Shown in pieces: positions 1 to 7,665 of a stretch of 64,000 nucleotides of DNA. The notes under the pieces are model-generated. The model ran no database searches. It had not been told where the DNA came from and was given only the letters and a program-made list of their open reading frames with translations. The position numbers and the translations under genes are program-made. The stretch is from Stenotrophomonas sp. VV52 (lineage in GTDB: Bacteria; Pseudomonadota; Gammaproteobacteria; Xanthomonadales; Xanthomonadaceae): NCBI RefSeq assembly GCF_002893095.1, contig NZ_KZ622864.1:1-64000 (forward strand), in the 5' to 3' direction. The stretch's first letter is position 1. Each line of letters starts with the position of its first letter.

Positions 1-1524
1 AGAACCGTCCGTGATATCGGGGTAGAACCCATCGCAAGACTCGCCGTAGATCACCTTGGGACCATCGAAGGTCTGCAAGCTTTTCAACACCCGCTTGGTC
101 AGCACGTTGCCGCCGGTCTTGCTTTCATCCCCGAGAATGCCGTTGAACAGCAGGTAGTAGCCGATCCCATGGTGCGCACCCAGGAACGGTTGCTTGGGGG
201 CACGTGTGGAGCGTGCCGTGCCGGTTTCGGCGAACCAGACATGGGCCGCCAGGTGCTCAAACTTGATGCCGTCGCGGATGTGGCCCTCGTCATCAAACAC
301 CGGCACGCCCAGCTTGTAGAAGCGAAAGCCACCACCGCCCTTCCAGTCCACCACTTCCGAAACGCCGCCTTGCTCTCCATCGACCACCTTCGCGAGACGC
401 GGCTGGCAACGCGTGCGGGCGTGCTCACCCATCTCGATCCCGATCCATCGACGCCCAAGCTTCTGCGCCACTGCCGCAGTAGTCCCTGAACCCAAAAAAC
501 TATCCAGCACGATGTCGCCGGGCTGAGTTGTCATCTCAATCACGCGTTTCAGCAAGGCTTCCGGTTTAGGAGTTGCGAAATGCTCATCGCCAAACAGAGC
601 GACAACCTCTTTCTTCGCGTCTTGAGTGTGTCCGACCTCCTCATAGGGCCAAAACGTCTGCGGCACGCGCCCCTGCTTTACTTCAGAAAGGAATCGTTTG
701 ATTGCTGGGACATTGCTTCCGTCCTTGCCCCACCAGATGCGCCCGTCGGCATCGAGCTCCCTAAGACGTGACTCGGACACGCGCCAAAACATCCCATTCG
801 GTGGACCGGGGATCACCCGTCCAGAAGGTGTAGTTATCGAATACGTTCCTGCGCCGTAAAAGTTGCGAGCAGAAAGATCGCCAGCCTTCCAGAGACCACG
901 CGAGTCATTGTCTGGATTTTTGTATGCCCTATCCTGCTTCTCCGTCCGAGGCATTGGGTTTGGAACCCACTTTTCAGCATCTTTGGCGTAGACAAAGAGG
1001 TAATCATGATCTACCGAGAAGTGTCTAGCTGAGTTTTTTGGCGAGTATATCTTTTGCCATATAACGCTAGCGACGAAGTTCCCACGCTTGAAAATCTCGT
1101 CAGCAATGACCTTGAAGTAGTGCGCCTCGTTGTCATCAAGTGCAATCCATATCGCTCCATCTTCGCTAAGTAGCTCCCGCAAAAGCTCTAGCCGTGGATA
1201 CATCATCGACAACCACTTGGCGTGTTCCAAGTTGTCGTCGTATTGCTCAAATGCACTTTTGGTGTTGTAAGGCGGATCAATGAAGATGCACTTCACCTGG
1301 CCCGCGTAGTAGGGCAACAACGCCTTCAGCGCATCCAGGTTGTCGCCCTCGATCAGCATGTTGGGCGAGTCCACCTCCCCATAAGACAAGCTGGCCACCG
1401 GCTCCAAGAGTCGGTAGGGCGTCAGGGCGGAGCGGGTCAGGTCCTCATCACGGTCGGACCAGTTGAGCAGTGGCATTGAATACATCCCCTCGAACAGGCT
1501 CCAAGTATCGTTCAGCGGGTGCAT
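1..1524 (-). CDS. Site-specific DNA methyltransferase, beta class (type III Mod-like), partial at window edge
   Basis: An open frame of 508 codons runs from an ATG at 1524 to the window edge without a stop, so the C-terminus is missing. Motif IV appears as FIDPPYNT at about residues 81-88, and the SAM-binding motif I appears later as DSFLGSGTT. This order (catalytic motif first) is that of beta-class N6-adenine or N4-cytosine methyltransferases such as type III Mod subunits. The middle carries an aromatic-rich target-recognition stretch. No restriction partner is visible, but one could lie beyond base 1. It follows the HTH gene ending at 1657 after a 132-base gap. It may protect the island from host restriction or be half of a restriction-modification pair. 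Confidence 0.88.
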   Translation of the reverse strand, partial: MHPLNDTWSLFEGMYSMPLLNWSDRDEDLTRSALTPYRLLEPVASLSYGEVDSPNMLIEGDNLDALKALLPYYAGQVKCIFIDPPYNTKSAFEQYDDNLEHAKWLSMMYPRLELLRELLSEDGAIWIALDDNEAHYFKVIADEIFKRGNFVASVIWQKIYSPKNSARHFSVDHDYLFVYAKDAEKWVPNPMPRTEKQDRAYKNPDNDSRGLWKAGDLSARNFYGAGTYSITTPSGRVIPGPPNGMFWRVSESRLRELDADGRIWWGKDGSNVPAIKRFLSEVKQGRVPQTFWPYEEVGHTQDAKKEVVALFGDEHFATPKPEALLKRVIEMTTQPGDIVLDSFLGSGTTAAVAQKLGRRWIGIEMGEHARTRCQPRLAKVVDGEQGGVSEVVDWKGGGGFRFYKLGVPVFDDEGHIRDGIKFEHLAAHVWFAETGTARSTRAPKQPFLGAHHGIGYYLLFNGILGDESKTGGNVLTKRVLKSLQTFDGPKVIYGESCDGFYPDITDGS

Positions 1525-1656
1525 TTGGGCCAATCCTTAGGCGTCCACCCGTCCCTAATCCATTGATCACAAAGACCTTCAGGAAATCGGAGCCCGGCCA
1601 GCCGCTAGACCCTGGACCATGTGACAAGCGGAGGGACGGGAGGCACCTCTCTGCTG

Positions 1657-2136
1657 CTAAGTGCTGAGACCCGCTTTTCTGCAGTAGCTGTATACCGCCG
1701 AGCCGCTCACCCCAAGCTCCCGCGCCAAGTGAGCCCGGCTGACCTCCTTCAAGCGAGCCCGAACCTGGTCCAGGGCCAGCCCGCGCAAGGTGCGGTGCTC
1801 TGGCCCTTTCAAGACGCGCCCCAACCGAAGCGCTTGGCGGTCCAGGCCGATGGTGGCCGCCGACACCCCCAAGCGCTTGGCCACCTCGGCCGATGTGAGC
1901 CCGGCTTGGACCAGCCGCTGCACCTGCTGGCGACGCTCAGCGAGTTCGCGGGCTTGGCGGTCCCGGAAGGCCTGCCGTCCGGAACCGGCCAAGCGGTGTC
2001 GCCTGACAAAGCGGTTCACGGCTTGGTGGGTGACGCCGAGGCGTTGGGCCAAGGCGCGCTGGGTCACCCCTTCGTCCAGCAAGGATTGGATTTCAGTCGG
2101 GGAGCGGCCGCCGAGAAAGCCTTTGCGTGGACTCAT
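1657..2136 (-). CDS. Protein made of three tandem helix-turn-helix segments
   Basis: A 159-residue protein. Three similar HTH-like segments recur at about residues 26-47 (ALAQRLGVTHQAVNRFV), 81-102 (EVAKRLGVSAATIGLDR) and 133-154 (HLARELGVSGSAVYSYC), spaced about 53 residues apart and joined by Arg/Gln-rich linkers. It looks like a sequence-specific DNA-binding protein with no effector domain. Its ATG overlaps the upstream gene's stop (ATGA at 2133-2136), so it is the last member of a translationally coupled chain. It could be an island regulator or a repeat-binding protein. No family is recognised. Confidence 0.75.
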   Translation of the reverse strand: MSPRKGFLGGRSPTEIQSLLDEGVTQRALAQRLGVTHQAVNRFVRRHRLAGSGRQAFRDRQARELAERRQQVQRLVQAGLTSAEVAKRLGVSAATIGLDRQALRLGRVLKGPEHRTLRGLALDQVRARLKEVSRAHLARELGVSGSAVYSYCRKAGLST

Positions 2137-2516
2137 CGAACCATCGCCGCCCAGTCGCCACGAATCACCGAGGGCGACACGCCCAGCGCTTGCGCGATGG
2201 CCTCGGGCGTCAGGCCTGCAGTCATGCCGGCCCGAATCGCATACCTCCTCTGGCGTGCATAGGCTTGGCGACGCACCTCCGGGTCGATGGGCATGGCATC
2301 GGACGGGTCTACGCGTTGGGCGTGCTCGATTTGCTCCGCTTCGCCGTGTGCGTTGCGGTGCGCGGCCAGGGCGTCGTCCACGTCCTTGCTGAAAGGCGTG
2401 TTGCGTTGGGCTGCGTCGTAGATGGCTTGGATGTCCGCAGGCATGGGGAGCAGCTCGATGCCGTCCGGCCCGGGAAGAGTGCCTGGGACAAACAAGGTGG
2501 AAAGCTCGCGTGTCAT
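2133..2516 (-). CDS. Small HTH-containing protein, unknown function
   Basis: A 127-residue protein. The C-terminal quarter contains an HTH-like segment (PEAIAQALGVSPSVIRGDW) resembling those in the following 159-residue protein. The N-terminal part is acidic and unrecognised. Start and stop overlap the neighbours by ATGA (2513-2516 and 2133-2136), which supports the gene call and implies coupled translation. It is probably a DNA-binding regulator of the island. Confidence 0.7.
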   Translation of the reverse strand: MTRELSTLFVPGTLPGPDGIELLPMPADIQAIYDAAQRNTPFSKDVDDALAAHRNAHGEAEQIEHAQRVDPSDAMPIDPEVRRQAYARQRRYAIRAGMTAGLTPEAIAQALGVSPSVIRGDWAAMVR

Positions 2517-2827
2517 CGGCCCACCCAGTAGCCCAGTCCCGCGCTAAGCAAGGTGGCCGCGTATAGAGCGGCGTCCTCAGCGCTGGAAATGTTGAGGGCC
2601 ATTACCACCGCCCCGAATGCGAGCGTGAGGACGCAACCCGCGAAGATTGCCCCAAAAATCGCGAAATCCACGTAGAGCGAAGCGTCGCGCTTCCCCGTCC
2701 AGAAAAGGGCCAGCGATTGCTTTACGGTCGGGTAAGTCAACGCGATCATAAAAGAGAGAAAAGCTGCCGAGCAGAGAAACACGGCAAGGACCAGCACGGA
2801 TAGGACCAGCATCGTCAACGCACTCAT
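2513..2827 (-). CDS. Small membrane protein, unknown function
   Basis: A 104-residue hydrophobic protein beginning MSALTMLVLSVLVLAV. About three transmembrane stretches are visible: residues 4-30, about 55-80 and 85-102. The start at 2827 was chosen over an upstream start at 2851 because its ATG overlaps the preceding gene's TGA (ATGA, 2824-2827), matching the pattern throughout this operon. No family is recognised. It forms a pair with the next small membrane protein. Confidence 0.68.
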   Translation of the reverse strand: MSALTMLVLSVLVLAVFLCSAAFLSFMIALTYPTVKQSLALFWTGKRDASLYVDFAIFGAIFAGCVLTLAFGAVVMALNISSAEDAALYAATLLSAGLGYWVGR

Positions 2828-3144
2828 CCGCGCGACCTCCCCTTGCGGCAAACAAGCGCCAGCAGGCAGAGCACCGCGACCGTGCCGAGGACAAACAGGC
2901 CTCCCCCGGTGGCGACCTGGTGCCAGACGGTGAAGGTGGCTTGGGCCAGGAACGCGGCGATGACCACCATCCCAACTCCAAACAGTCCGCCATGGATCAC
3001 GAAGCGGCCCTGCGCGCGAGCGTCTCGCTCACCGCCTCTTACCCGTTGCCAGGCTGCCTTGGCGTCGCCAAAGCGCTTGAACGTCCAGAGCGGGACTAGG
3101 ACCATGAGGCCAAGCAGGGTCAGTAGAAGGATCGTGCTCACCAT
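2824..3144 (-). CDS. Small membrane protein, unknown function
   Basis: A 106-residue protein with three predicted membrane spans, at about residues 2-18, 48-68 and 75-98, and a basic C-terminus (CRKGRSRG). The ATG at 3144 shares ATGGTGA with the upstream stop codon, so it was preferred over the in-frame start at 3300, which would overlap the upstream gene entirely. It is translationally coupled to the genes on both sides. No function can be assigned. Confidence 0.66.
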   Translation of the reverse strand: MVSTILLLTLLGLMVLVPLWTFKRFGDAKAAWQRVRGGERDARAQGRFVIHGGLFGVGMVVIAAFLAQATFTVWHQVATGGGLFVLGTVAVLCLLALVCRKGRSRG

Positions 3145-3365
3145 GGGCGGCCTCCTGCTTCGCTCTTCAGCGGGCGCGCCTGGAATGTGCGAGGTTGGCC
3201 CCACTGGCTGGGCTTGAGATTCCATGCCATTGGCAGGTGGTGCAGCTCGCGAGGTTGCGCAGGGGAGCAGTCCATGCCATCCAGGATTAGATGCCCGCAT
3301 TGCTTGAAGTCTTCGACGGTCAATGAGGCAGCGGAGCGCTTACGAGGAAATGCGTTCCACTTCAT
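3138..3365 (-). CDS. Small hypothetical protein
   Basis: A 75-residue protein rich in Pro, Arg and Trp, with a short motif VEDFKQCGHLILDGMDC in the first half. No family is recognised. The call rests on operon structure: its ATG overlaps the upstream TGA (ATGA at 3362-3365), and its TGA overlaps the next start (ATGGTGA at 3138-3144). Confidence 0.55.
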   Translation of the reverse strand: MKWNAFPRKRSAASLTVEDFKQCGHLILDGMDCSPAQPRELHHLPMAWNLKPSQWGQPRTFQARPLKSEAGGRPW

Positions 3366-3838
3366 CGGCTTTGTCCCTCAATCGGCACAACGCGGGTCTT
3401 GCTGCCCTTCCCGGTCAGGAACACCTTGTCCCCGGCGCGGATCGGCAGGTCATCGGCCTGAACAATGGCAATGACTTTTCCGCTCTCCAGATCCCGGACA
3501 TACACCTCCACGCCCCGGCGCTTGCGAAAACCGTTTTGAACGGCCGTGCCGGCGACGCCCCCAATCACCCCACCCGCCACCTTGGCGGCGCTGCGGTAAT
3601 CGCCTTTAACCTCGCGAGCGGCCCCATAACCCACGGCCGCGCCGATGGCGCTGCCGGCGTTAACCTTCTTGTCCGATTGGAGGACGACCTCGCGGACCAT
3701 GAGCACCTCGCCCAGGCGGGCGTTCTGAACACTCAAGGTTTCACTGGTGCCGTAACGACGGGCGGAACTGTTGTCCGCAGCGGAGGCAGTGAATGGGAGC
3801 AGGCTGGCAAGGGCCAGAGAAAGAACCAAAACGCGCAT
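3362..3838 (-). CDS. Secreted glycine-zipper protein (SlyB/17-kDa-antigen-like)
   Basis: A 158-residue protein with a clear N-terminal signal peptide ending near TASA-AD (residues 1-21). The middle has two alternating Gly/Ala segments (NAGSAIGAAVGYGAAREV and VAGGVIGGVAGTAVQNG), typical of glycine-zipper envelope proteins. It has no lipobox cysteine, unlike SlyB, so it is probably periplasmic or membrane-inserted. It is the first gene of the six-gene overlapping chain 3838 to 1657, and its start lies about 30 bases from the repeated island promoter at 3867-3900. It could modify the host envelope, for example to exclude other elements (inference). Confidence 0.72.
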   Translation of the reverse strand: MRVLVLSLALASLLPFTASAADNSSARRYGTSETLSVQNARLGEVLMVREVVLQSDKKVNAGSAIGAAVGYGAAREVKGDYRSAAKVAGGVIGGVAGTAVQNGFRKRRGVEVYVRDLESGKVIAIVQADDLPIRAGDKVFLTGKGSKTRVVPIEGQSR

Positions 3839-3866
3839 GAGGCCTAATTTTATGAATGGGTTGCAC

Positions 3867-3900
3867 TACCCATAACAAAAGGTTTGAAATGCGCAAGGGG
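3867..3900 (-). promoter_or_regulatory. Repeated island promoter, copy 1
   Basis: On the minus strand it reads CCCCTTGCGCAT, then 11 variable bases, then TGTTATGGGTA. The same spacing and end blocks occur at 4385-4418 and 6252-6285. TTGCGC could serve as the -35 and TTATGG or TATGGG as a weak -10. The start codon at 3838 is about 30 bases away. It drives the six-gene chain. Confidence 0.6.
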
Positions 3901-3913
3901 ATCGGGAAAAGAA

Positions 3914-3935
3914 AAAGGCGGCTTCCGCCGCCTTT
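3914..3935 (-). terminator. Rho-independent terminator of the lipoprotein gene
   Basis: Nine-base arms AAAGGCGGC and GCCGCCTTT with a four-base loop (GGAA on the minus strand), followed on the minus strand by TTTCTTTTCC. It lies just after the stop at 3940 and just before repeated promoter copy 1. Confidence 0.8.
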
Positions 3936-3939
3936 GTCG

Positions 3940-4356
3940 TTACTTGCAGGGATGCGCTTCCGAAATATCCGACGCGACGGCATCCCACCCAACACCGCGA
4001 ACACAAATGGCCGGCGATGAAAGCCGTGGCTGGTCGCCAGCCCGCACGATCAACCGGGTGGTTCGGCCGAGAACGTCAGCGGTCACGGCCAACGAACGGC
4101 CGTCGCTCCAAGGACGGTCGAAGGAGCCTTCGAGCTGAACCTTTCTTTCTTGAACCTTCTCCCAAGGGATGCCCCCGGCATTGAGAAGGCTGGGGAAATC
4201 GTCCAGGGTCGCCCCCTTGGGCAGGTCTACCTCGCCCAACAGAATCACCGCAGTGGGCGCAGCTTCTCTTTCAAGTGCAGCGGCGCTGGGTTGACTGGAA
4301 CACCCCGCAGAGAGCAACAACGCACCGGCGATGGCCGACAAACAAAGATTACGCAT
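3940..4356 (-). CDS. Putative lipoprotein
   Basis: A 138-residue protein. The start was set at 4356 because MRNLCLSAIAGALLLSAGC is a textbook lipoprotein signal peptide with the lipid-attachment cysteine at residue 19. An in-frame start at 4584 would bury it. The mature part has no recognised domain and contains a cysteine pair near the C-terminus. AAGGAAG precedes the start. It is a single-gene unit behind repeated promoter copy 2 and ends at its own hairpin terminator. The role could be surface exclusion or lysozyme or envelope protection (inference only). Confidence 0.72.
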   Translation of the reverse strand: MRNLCLSAIAGALLLSAGCSSQPSAAALEREAAPTAVILLGEVDLPKGATLDDFPSLLNAGGIPWEKVQERKVQLEGSFDRPWSDGRSLAVTADVLGRTTRLIVRAGDQPRLSSPAICVRGVGWDAVASDISEAHPCK

Positions 4357-4384
4357 ACATCTTCCTTTTTTGTGTAGGTAGAAA

Positions 4385-4418
4385 TACCCATAACAAAGAA
4401 AAGGAGATGCGCAAGGGG
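4385..4418 (-). promoter_or_regulatory. Repeated island promoter, copy 2
   Basis: Minus-strand CCCCTTGCGCAT, 11 bases, TGTTATGGGTA, identical in both end blocks to the copy at 3867-3900. It lies about 29 bases upstream of the lipoprotein start at 4356. Confidence 0.6.
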
Positions 4419-4431
4419 ATATGGAAAAGAA

Positions 4432-4454
4432 AAAGGCGGCCTTCGCCGCCCTTT
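4432..4454 (-). terminator. Terminator of the ankyrin-repeat gene
   Basis: GGCGGC/GCCGCC stem with a four-base loop (GAAG on the minus strand), followed on the minus strand by TTTTTCTTTTCC. It sits about 10 bases after the ankyrin gene stop at 4464 and directly before promoter copy 2. Confidence 0.78.
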
Positions 4455-4463
4455 CCCTTGGCC

Positions 4464-6224
4464 TTAGAAGCGCGCTCGCAAGCGAGGGGCTTCCTGGGCT
4501 TGGCCGTCCTGCCCGTGGGCCTTCATGGCCGCACCGACCTGGCGTTGGGCGTCGGCCGCAAACCCGCCTTCCGGTGGCTTCCAAGCATTGGCAGCGGGAA
4601 GAAGCTCGTCCAAGAGCTTGGATCGGTTGTGGGCTCGCAGCTCGTTCTCAGCGTTGTCCAAGAACGACTTGGTCTCTCGGTTGCTCGCAAAATCGATGGG
4701 CTTCATGCCAGGCTCGTTTCGAAAGCCGTTGACATGGTTGTCAAAGCCTTGCTCGCCGACGAGCTTACACCCCTTGTCCCAGTCCGCCCCTGCGAACACC
4801 AGTTCTCGGCAGAGTTCCGTCTTTCCCTGCTTCGCCGCTTCATGGAGGACGCTGTAGCCGGCATAGTTGTTGTAGGCCCAGCCCTCGTCTCCGTCGATGT
4901 TGAACGTTCGGTTCCGACTGACCAGTTCTTCGTTGGGATCCACCTGCTCCAGCAGACGTTTGGCGTCGCCGGCCTCAACGAGGGCCACAATGTTGAGCAC
5001 GCGGTCCTGCTCCTCCTTCGTCTGCTCCGCCTTTTCCGCGGCCTGCTCTTCCGCTTCGGCATCCCAATACCGAGCCTCGTGGTAGTAATCCCGGGTCGCA
5101 TAAGGGGTTTCCCCCCTGTCGTTCTCTACGTGGTGCTGGGGAACGCCTCGCCCCACCCCATCGACCAACTCTTCCATCGCGCGCTCGTCCGCGGTATGGG
5201 CAGGAATGTTTCCCTCCATGTCTTTTGCGTCAACCTGGGCCCCGGCCAACACCAACGCCTGCACCATCTCCCCCGTTTTGACGTAATGAAGCGCGGTTCG
5301 GCCCAGCGCATCGGTGTCCCTCACACTACCGCCCTGCCCCAACGCAGCGACAAGCTCGCTGGGCGTCTCGGCCAGGAAAATCGGGTCGGTCGCCGCATCG
5401 ACGCGCTCACGCGGCGAAAAATCGTCTCGGTGGTTCCGAACACTTTCTCGATAAAGCACAGGATCATGTTTTAGCGCTGGCTCGCCATTCGAGTTCAGCA
5501 GGAAGGGATCGGCCTTGGCATCCAGCAAGCGCAGCACAACGCCTGGGTTGCTGGCCAGATGGAGCGGCGTGTCTCCTGTGTCCGTCCGCAGATTCACGTC
5601 GGCGCCGGCATCGACAAGCATGTGGATTTCGCCTTCAAGCCCTCGCTTCGCAGCAACATGCAGAGCGGATTGCCCTTGGCTTAGGGCATTGACATCCGCT
5701 CCGGCCTTCGCCAACAGCGCCAAACCTTCCGCAGTAGGTTTTTCGGACCAAGCGGGTTCCCTTTGGTATGTGCTCAACAGGCGATCAAAAGGCGAACGCC
5801 CTTGTTTGTCCAACGCGTGAACATCCGCCCCAGCCGAGATAAGCAGTTCCATCTGCCACGGCTCCTGACATTTATGCAAGGCGGAATCGCCGCGCGCGTC
5901 GCGATACCCTTTCACATCGGCGCCGTCTTCGATGGCCTGCCTTACCTCGTCCTCGAAGCGACCCTTCGTCTTCAGACCAGCGAAGGCCAAAGTGTTCCCC
6001 AACCGATCCGTTGCCTCATCGTTGAACGATGGGGGCACACTTTGAGGGCCCTCAACGGGCGAAAGGGTTGCCGGCTCCGCTGAAGCCACTGGCCGCTGGC
6101 TTGAATCATCCAAGCGCTCCCGGACCGGGGGTTCAGGCGGCTCAGAAGAAGCCACGCCTGGTAGTTCCGTGTCCTTTTGACGGATGAAGGGTCGAAGTAG
6201 ATTTGAAAAGACGTTGCCAGCCAT
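4464..6224 (-). CDS. Ankyrin-repeat protein
   Basis: A 586-residue protein without a signal peptide or membrane segments. The start ATG at 6224 follows a strong GGAGGAA, whereas the in-frame extension to 6344 crosses a terminator and promoter. Ankyrin-type units are visible repeatedly: DSALHKC...LLISAGADVHALD, QSALHVAAKRGLEGEIHML, GDTPLHLASNPGVVLRLLD, GRTALHYVKTGEMVQALVL and YSVLHEAAKQGKTELCREL. A Glu-rich segment (AEAEEQAAEKAEQ) separates the N- and C-terminal repeat groups. Ankyrin repeats bind proteins, so a role in binding a host or phage protein is possible (inference). It is a single-gene unit between promoter copy 3 and its own terminator. Confidence 0.85.
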   Translation of the reverse strand: MAGNVFSNLLRPFIRQKDTELPGVASSEPPEPPVRERLDDSSQRPVASAEPATLSPVEGPQSVPPSFNDEATDRLGNTLAFAGLKTKGRFEDEVRQAIEDGADVKGYRDARGDSALHKCQEPWQMELLISAGADVHALDKQGRSPFDRLLSTYQREPAWSEKPTAEGLALLAKAGADVNALSQGQSALHVAAKRGLEGEIHMLVDAGADVNLRTDTGDTPLHLASNPGVVLRLLDAKADPFLLNSNGEPALKHDPVLYRESVRNHRDDFSPRERVDAATDPIFLAETPSELVAALGQGGSVRDTDALGRTALHYVKTGEMVQALVLAGAQVDAKDMEGNIPAHTADERAMEELVDGVGRGVPQHHVENDRGETPYATRDYYHEARYWDAEAEEQAAEKAEQTKEEQDRVLNIVALVEAGDAKRLLEQVDPNEELVSRNRTFNIDGDEGWAYNNYAGYSVLHEAAKQGKTELCRELVFAGADWDKGCKLVGEQGFDNHVNGFRNEPGMKPIDFASNRETKSFLDNAENELRAHNRSKLLDELLPAANAWKPPEGGFAADAQRQVGAAMKAHGQDGQAQEAPRLRARF

Positions 6225-6251
6225 GGTTCCTCCGCTTGGTGAGTGATACTC

Positions 6252-6285
6252 ATGTCTTAACAAAGAAAGGGGGATGCGCAAGGGG
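6252..6285 (-). promoter_or_regulatory. Repeated island promoter, copy 3
   Basis: Minus-strand CCCCTTGCGCAT, 11 bases, TGTTAAGACAT. Spacing is identical to copies 1 and 2, with TTAAGA or TAAGAC as the -10 region. The ankyrin start at 6224 is about 28 bases away. Confidence 0.6.
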
Positions 6286-6298
6286 CTGCAAAGAGAAA

Positions 6299-6320
6299 AG
6301 GGGCGGCTTTCGCCGCCCCT
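6299..6320 (-). terminator. Hairpin terminator upstream of promoter copy 3
   Basis: Nine-base arms AGGGGCGGC and GCCGCCCCT closed by a GAAA tetraloop on the minus strand, then TTTTCTCTTT. It would end transcription arriving from the antirestriction gene (stop at 6585) 265 bases upstream. Confidence 0.7.
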
Positions 6321-6357
6321 CTCAATCCAGCGTAAGAAGCTCAAGAAACAACATGGC

Positions 6358-6551
6358 GCTTAGTTAACCGACCCAGGAAATCACTAACTAAGCATTCCTT
6401 CCACCCCGGCGACAGCAACCACCGGAAACCACCAATACAGCAAGGATAACCACCCAACCACCTTCTAACCGCTCACCCTGGAAAAGTTCTCAGTTAGAAG
6501 TAGAGGAATCGGACCACAGCCGGGACTTCCCCCAGCACATTCATTTCTAAC
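6358..6551. repeat. Cluster of CTAAC-type inverted repeats in a 360-base non-coding gap
   Basis: The gap between genes (6225-6584) holds two separate perfect inverted repeats: GCTTAGTTA (6358-6366) with TAACTAAGC (6385-6393), and CTTCTAAC (6462-6469) with GTTAGAAG (6493-6500). A further TTTCTAAC lies at 6544-6551. All share the core CTAAC/GTTAG. No convincing ORF is present. It could be a binding array, a transfer origin or a structured 3' UTR. Confidence 0.5.
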
Positions 6552-6584
6552 TCGAAACCTCAAAAGGTCAACCCCCTACCTGCG

Positions 6585-7598
6585 CTAAGCAACCTGGCGT
6601 TCCTTGCGTCGCGATGGGGTCCTTCGACCGGCTTCCGTCTTTCGCCCCTGCTCCATGTCCTGCTCCTTCTTGACATGCGGCAGCGGCTCGCGTTCAAACG
6701 CCGGGATGTCCAGAAAGGTCATGACCTTCTCTGCAGAGCTTGCCGCGCGGAACAAGGTCCTGGGGTCATCGGCGAGGGCCTTCATCCAACTCTTCAAGTA
6801 AGCCGCGTGCTGTTTTTCGTGTTCTTTCCCCAGGCCGATTCCAAGGCGCTCGGAAATGAACAAACTTGAGAGCTCCGCTACCAGCTCCTCTTTGGCGTAG
6901 TCCTGGCTGCCGAACCGACCGGCCTGGTCGCGGTCGAGCCGGTGTTTGGCGCCGGTCCAGTGGGCCAACTCGTGGAGCAACGTGGCCTGATAGCTGACGT
7001 CATCTCTGAAAGTGTGGTGCTTCGGCAGGTGAATCGAATCCGCGGCGATGGAGTAGAACGCTCGGTTGCCACCGTCGTGATGAAGTTTTGGCTGGTGCTT
7101 GTCCAACAACTCCCGCACACGCAAGTGGCGGATCGACTCGGGCATGACGAAGGGCGGCGGGGGCTCGGGCATGCCGTCCATTTGGCTGGCATTGAACACC
7201 GTGGCGACGAACACCGATGGCCCTTGGTATCCGTTCTTCTCTTCGCCCTCGGTCAACGGCTCGGCCCCGTCTTTGGCCTTGCCCGTCTTGCTGAAATCCC
7301 AGTAGGCGATCCGCTGCCCCTTTTCGCCGCGCTTGACCTGGGTGCCAATGCTTTCGGCCTGGCGATAGGTCAGCCAGCGGTCGTCTTGGTAGCCATGGGT
7401 TAGTTGGGCACCGCGCAGGATGAGTGTGTTGCTGCCGCGATAAGCCTTGCCCGTGGTCGGGTTCCAAGGCCCGTTGATCGAGCCGTTCTGCGGGGCGTCG
7501 GGATCATTCCATGGGCGGCGCCAGGGGATGGTGCCCTGCTGCATGAGCGCAAGCATTCGCTCGGCGGTGGCTTGGATGAGATCGGAATACTTGGACAT
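6585..7598 (-). CDS. ArdC-like antirestriction protein with zincin-like metallopeptidase domain
   Basis: A 337-residue protein. The N-terminus (LIQATAERMLALMQQGTIPWRRPW) and the following region match the ArdC/TraC-C single-strand DNA-binding domain. The C-terminal half has a zincin motif HELAHWTG (H209, E210, H213) and a downstream Glu-rich helix (AKEELVAELSS). ArdC proteins enter or are expressed in recipient cells and protect incoming DNA from restriction (family knowledge). The start at 7598 was chosen over a TTG at 7640 because ArdC homologues begin near this sequence. Its position next to the replication genes fits an early-expressed transfer function. Confidence 0.85.
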   Translation of the reverse strand: MSKYSDLIQATAERMLALMQQGTIPWRRPWNDPDAPQNGSINGPWNPTTGKAYRGSNTLILRGAQLTHGYQDDRWLTYRQAESIGTQVKRGEKGQRIAYWDFSKTGKAKDGAEPLTEGEEKNGYQGPSVFVATVFNASQMDGMPEPPPPFVMPESIRHLRVRELLDKHQPKLHHDGGNRAFYSIAADSIHLPKHHTFRDDVSYQATLLHELAHWTGAKHRLDRDQAGRFGSQDYAKEELVAELSSLFISERLGIGLGKEHEKQHAAYLKSWMKALADDPRTLFRAASSAEKVMTFLDIPAFEREPLPHVKKEQDMEQGRKTEAGRRTPSRRKERQVA

Positions 7599-7665
7599 GC
7601 GGGGTTGCCTCAAATCTTTTTCAACCTCCTGCGCCTCCAAGCGGGTGGTTGTGGGTGGGGTCGGG

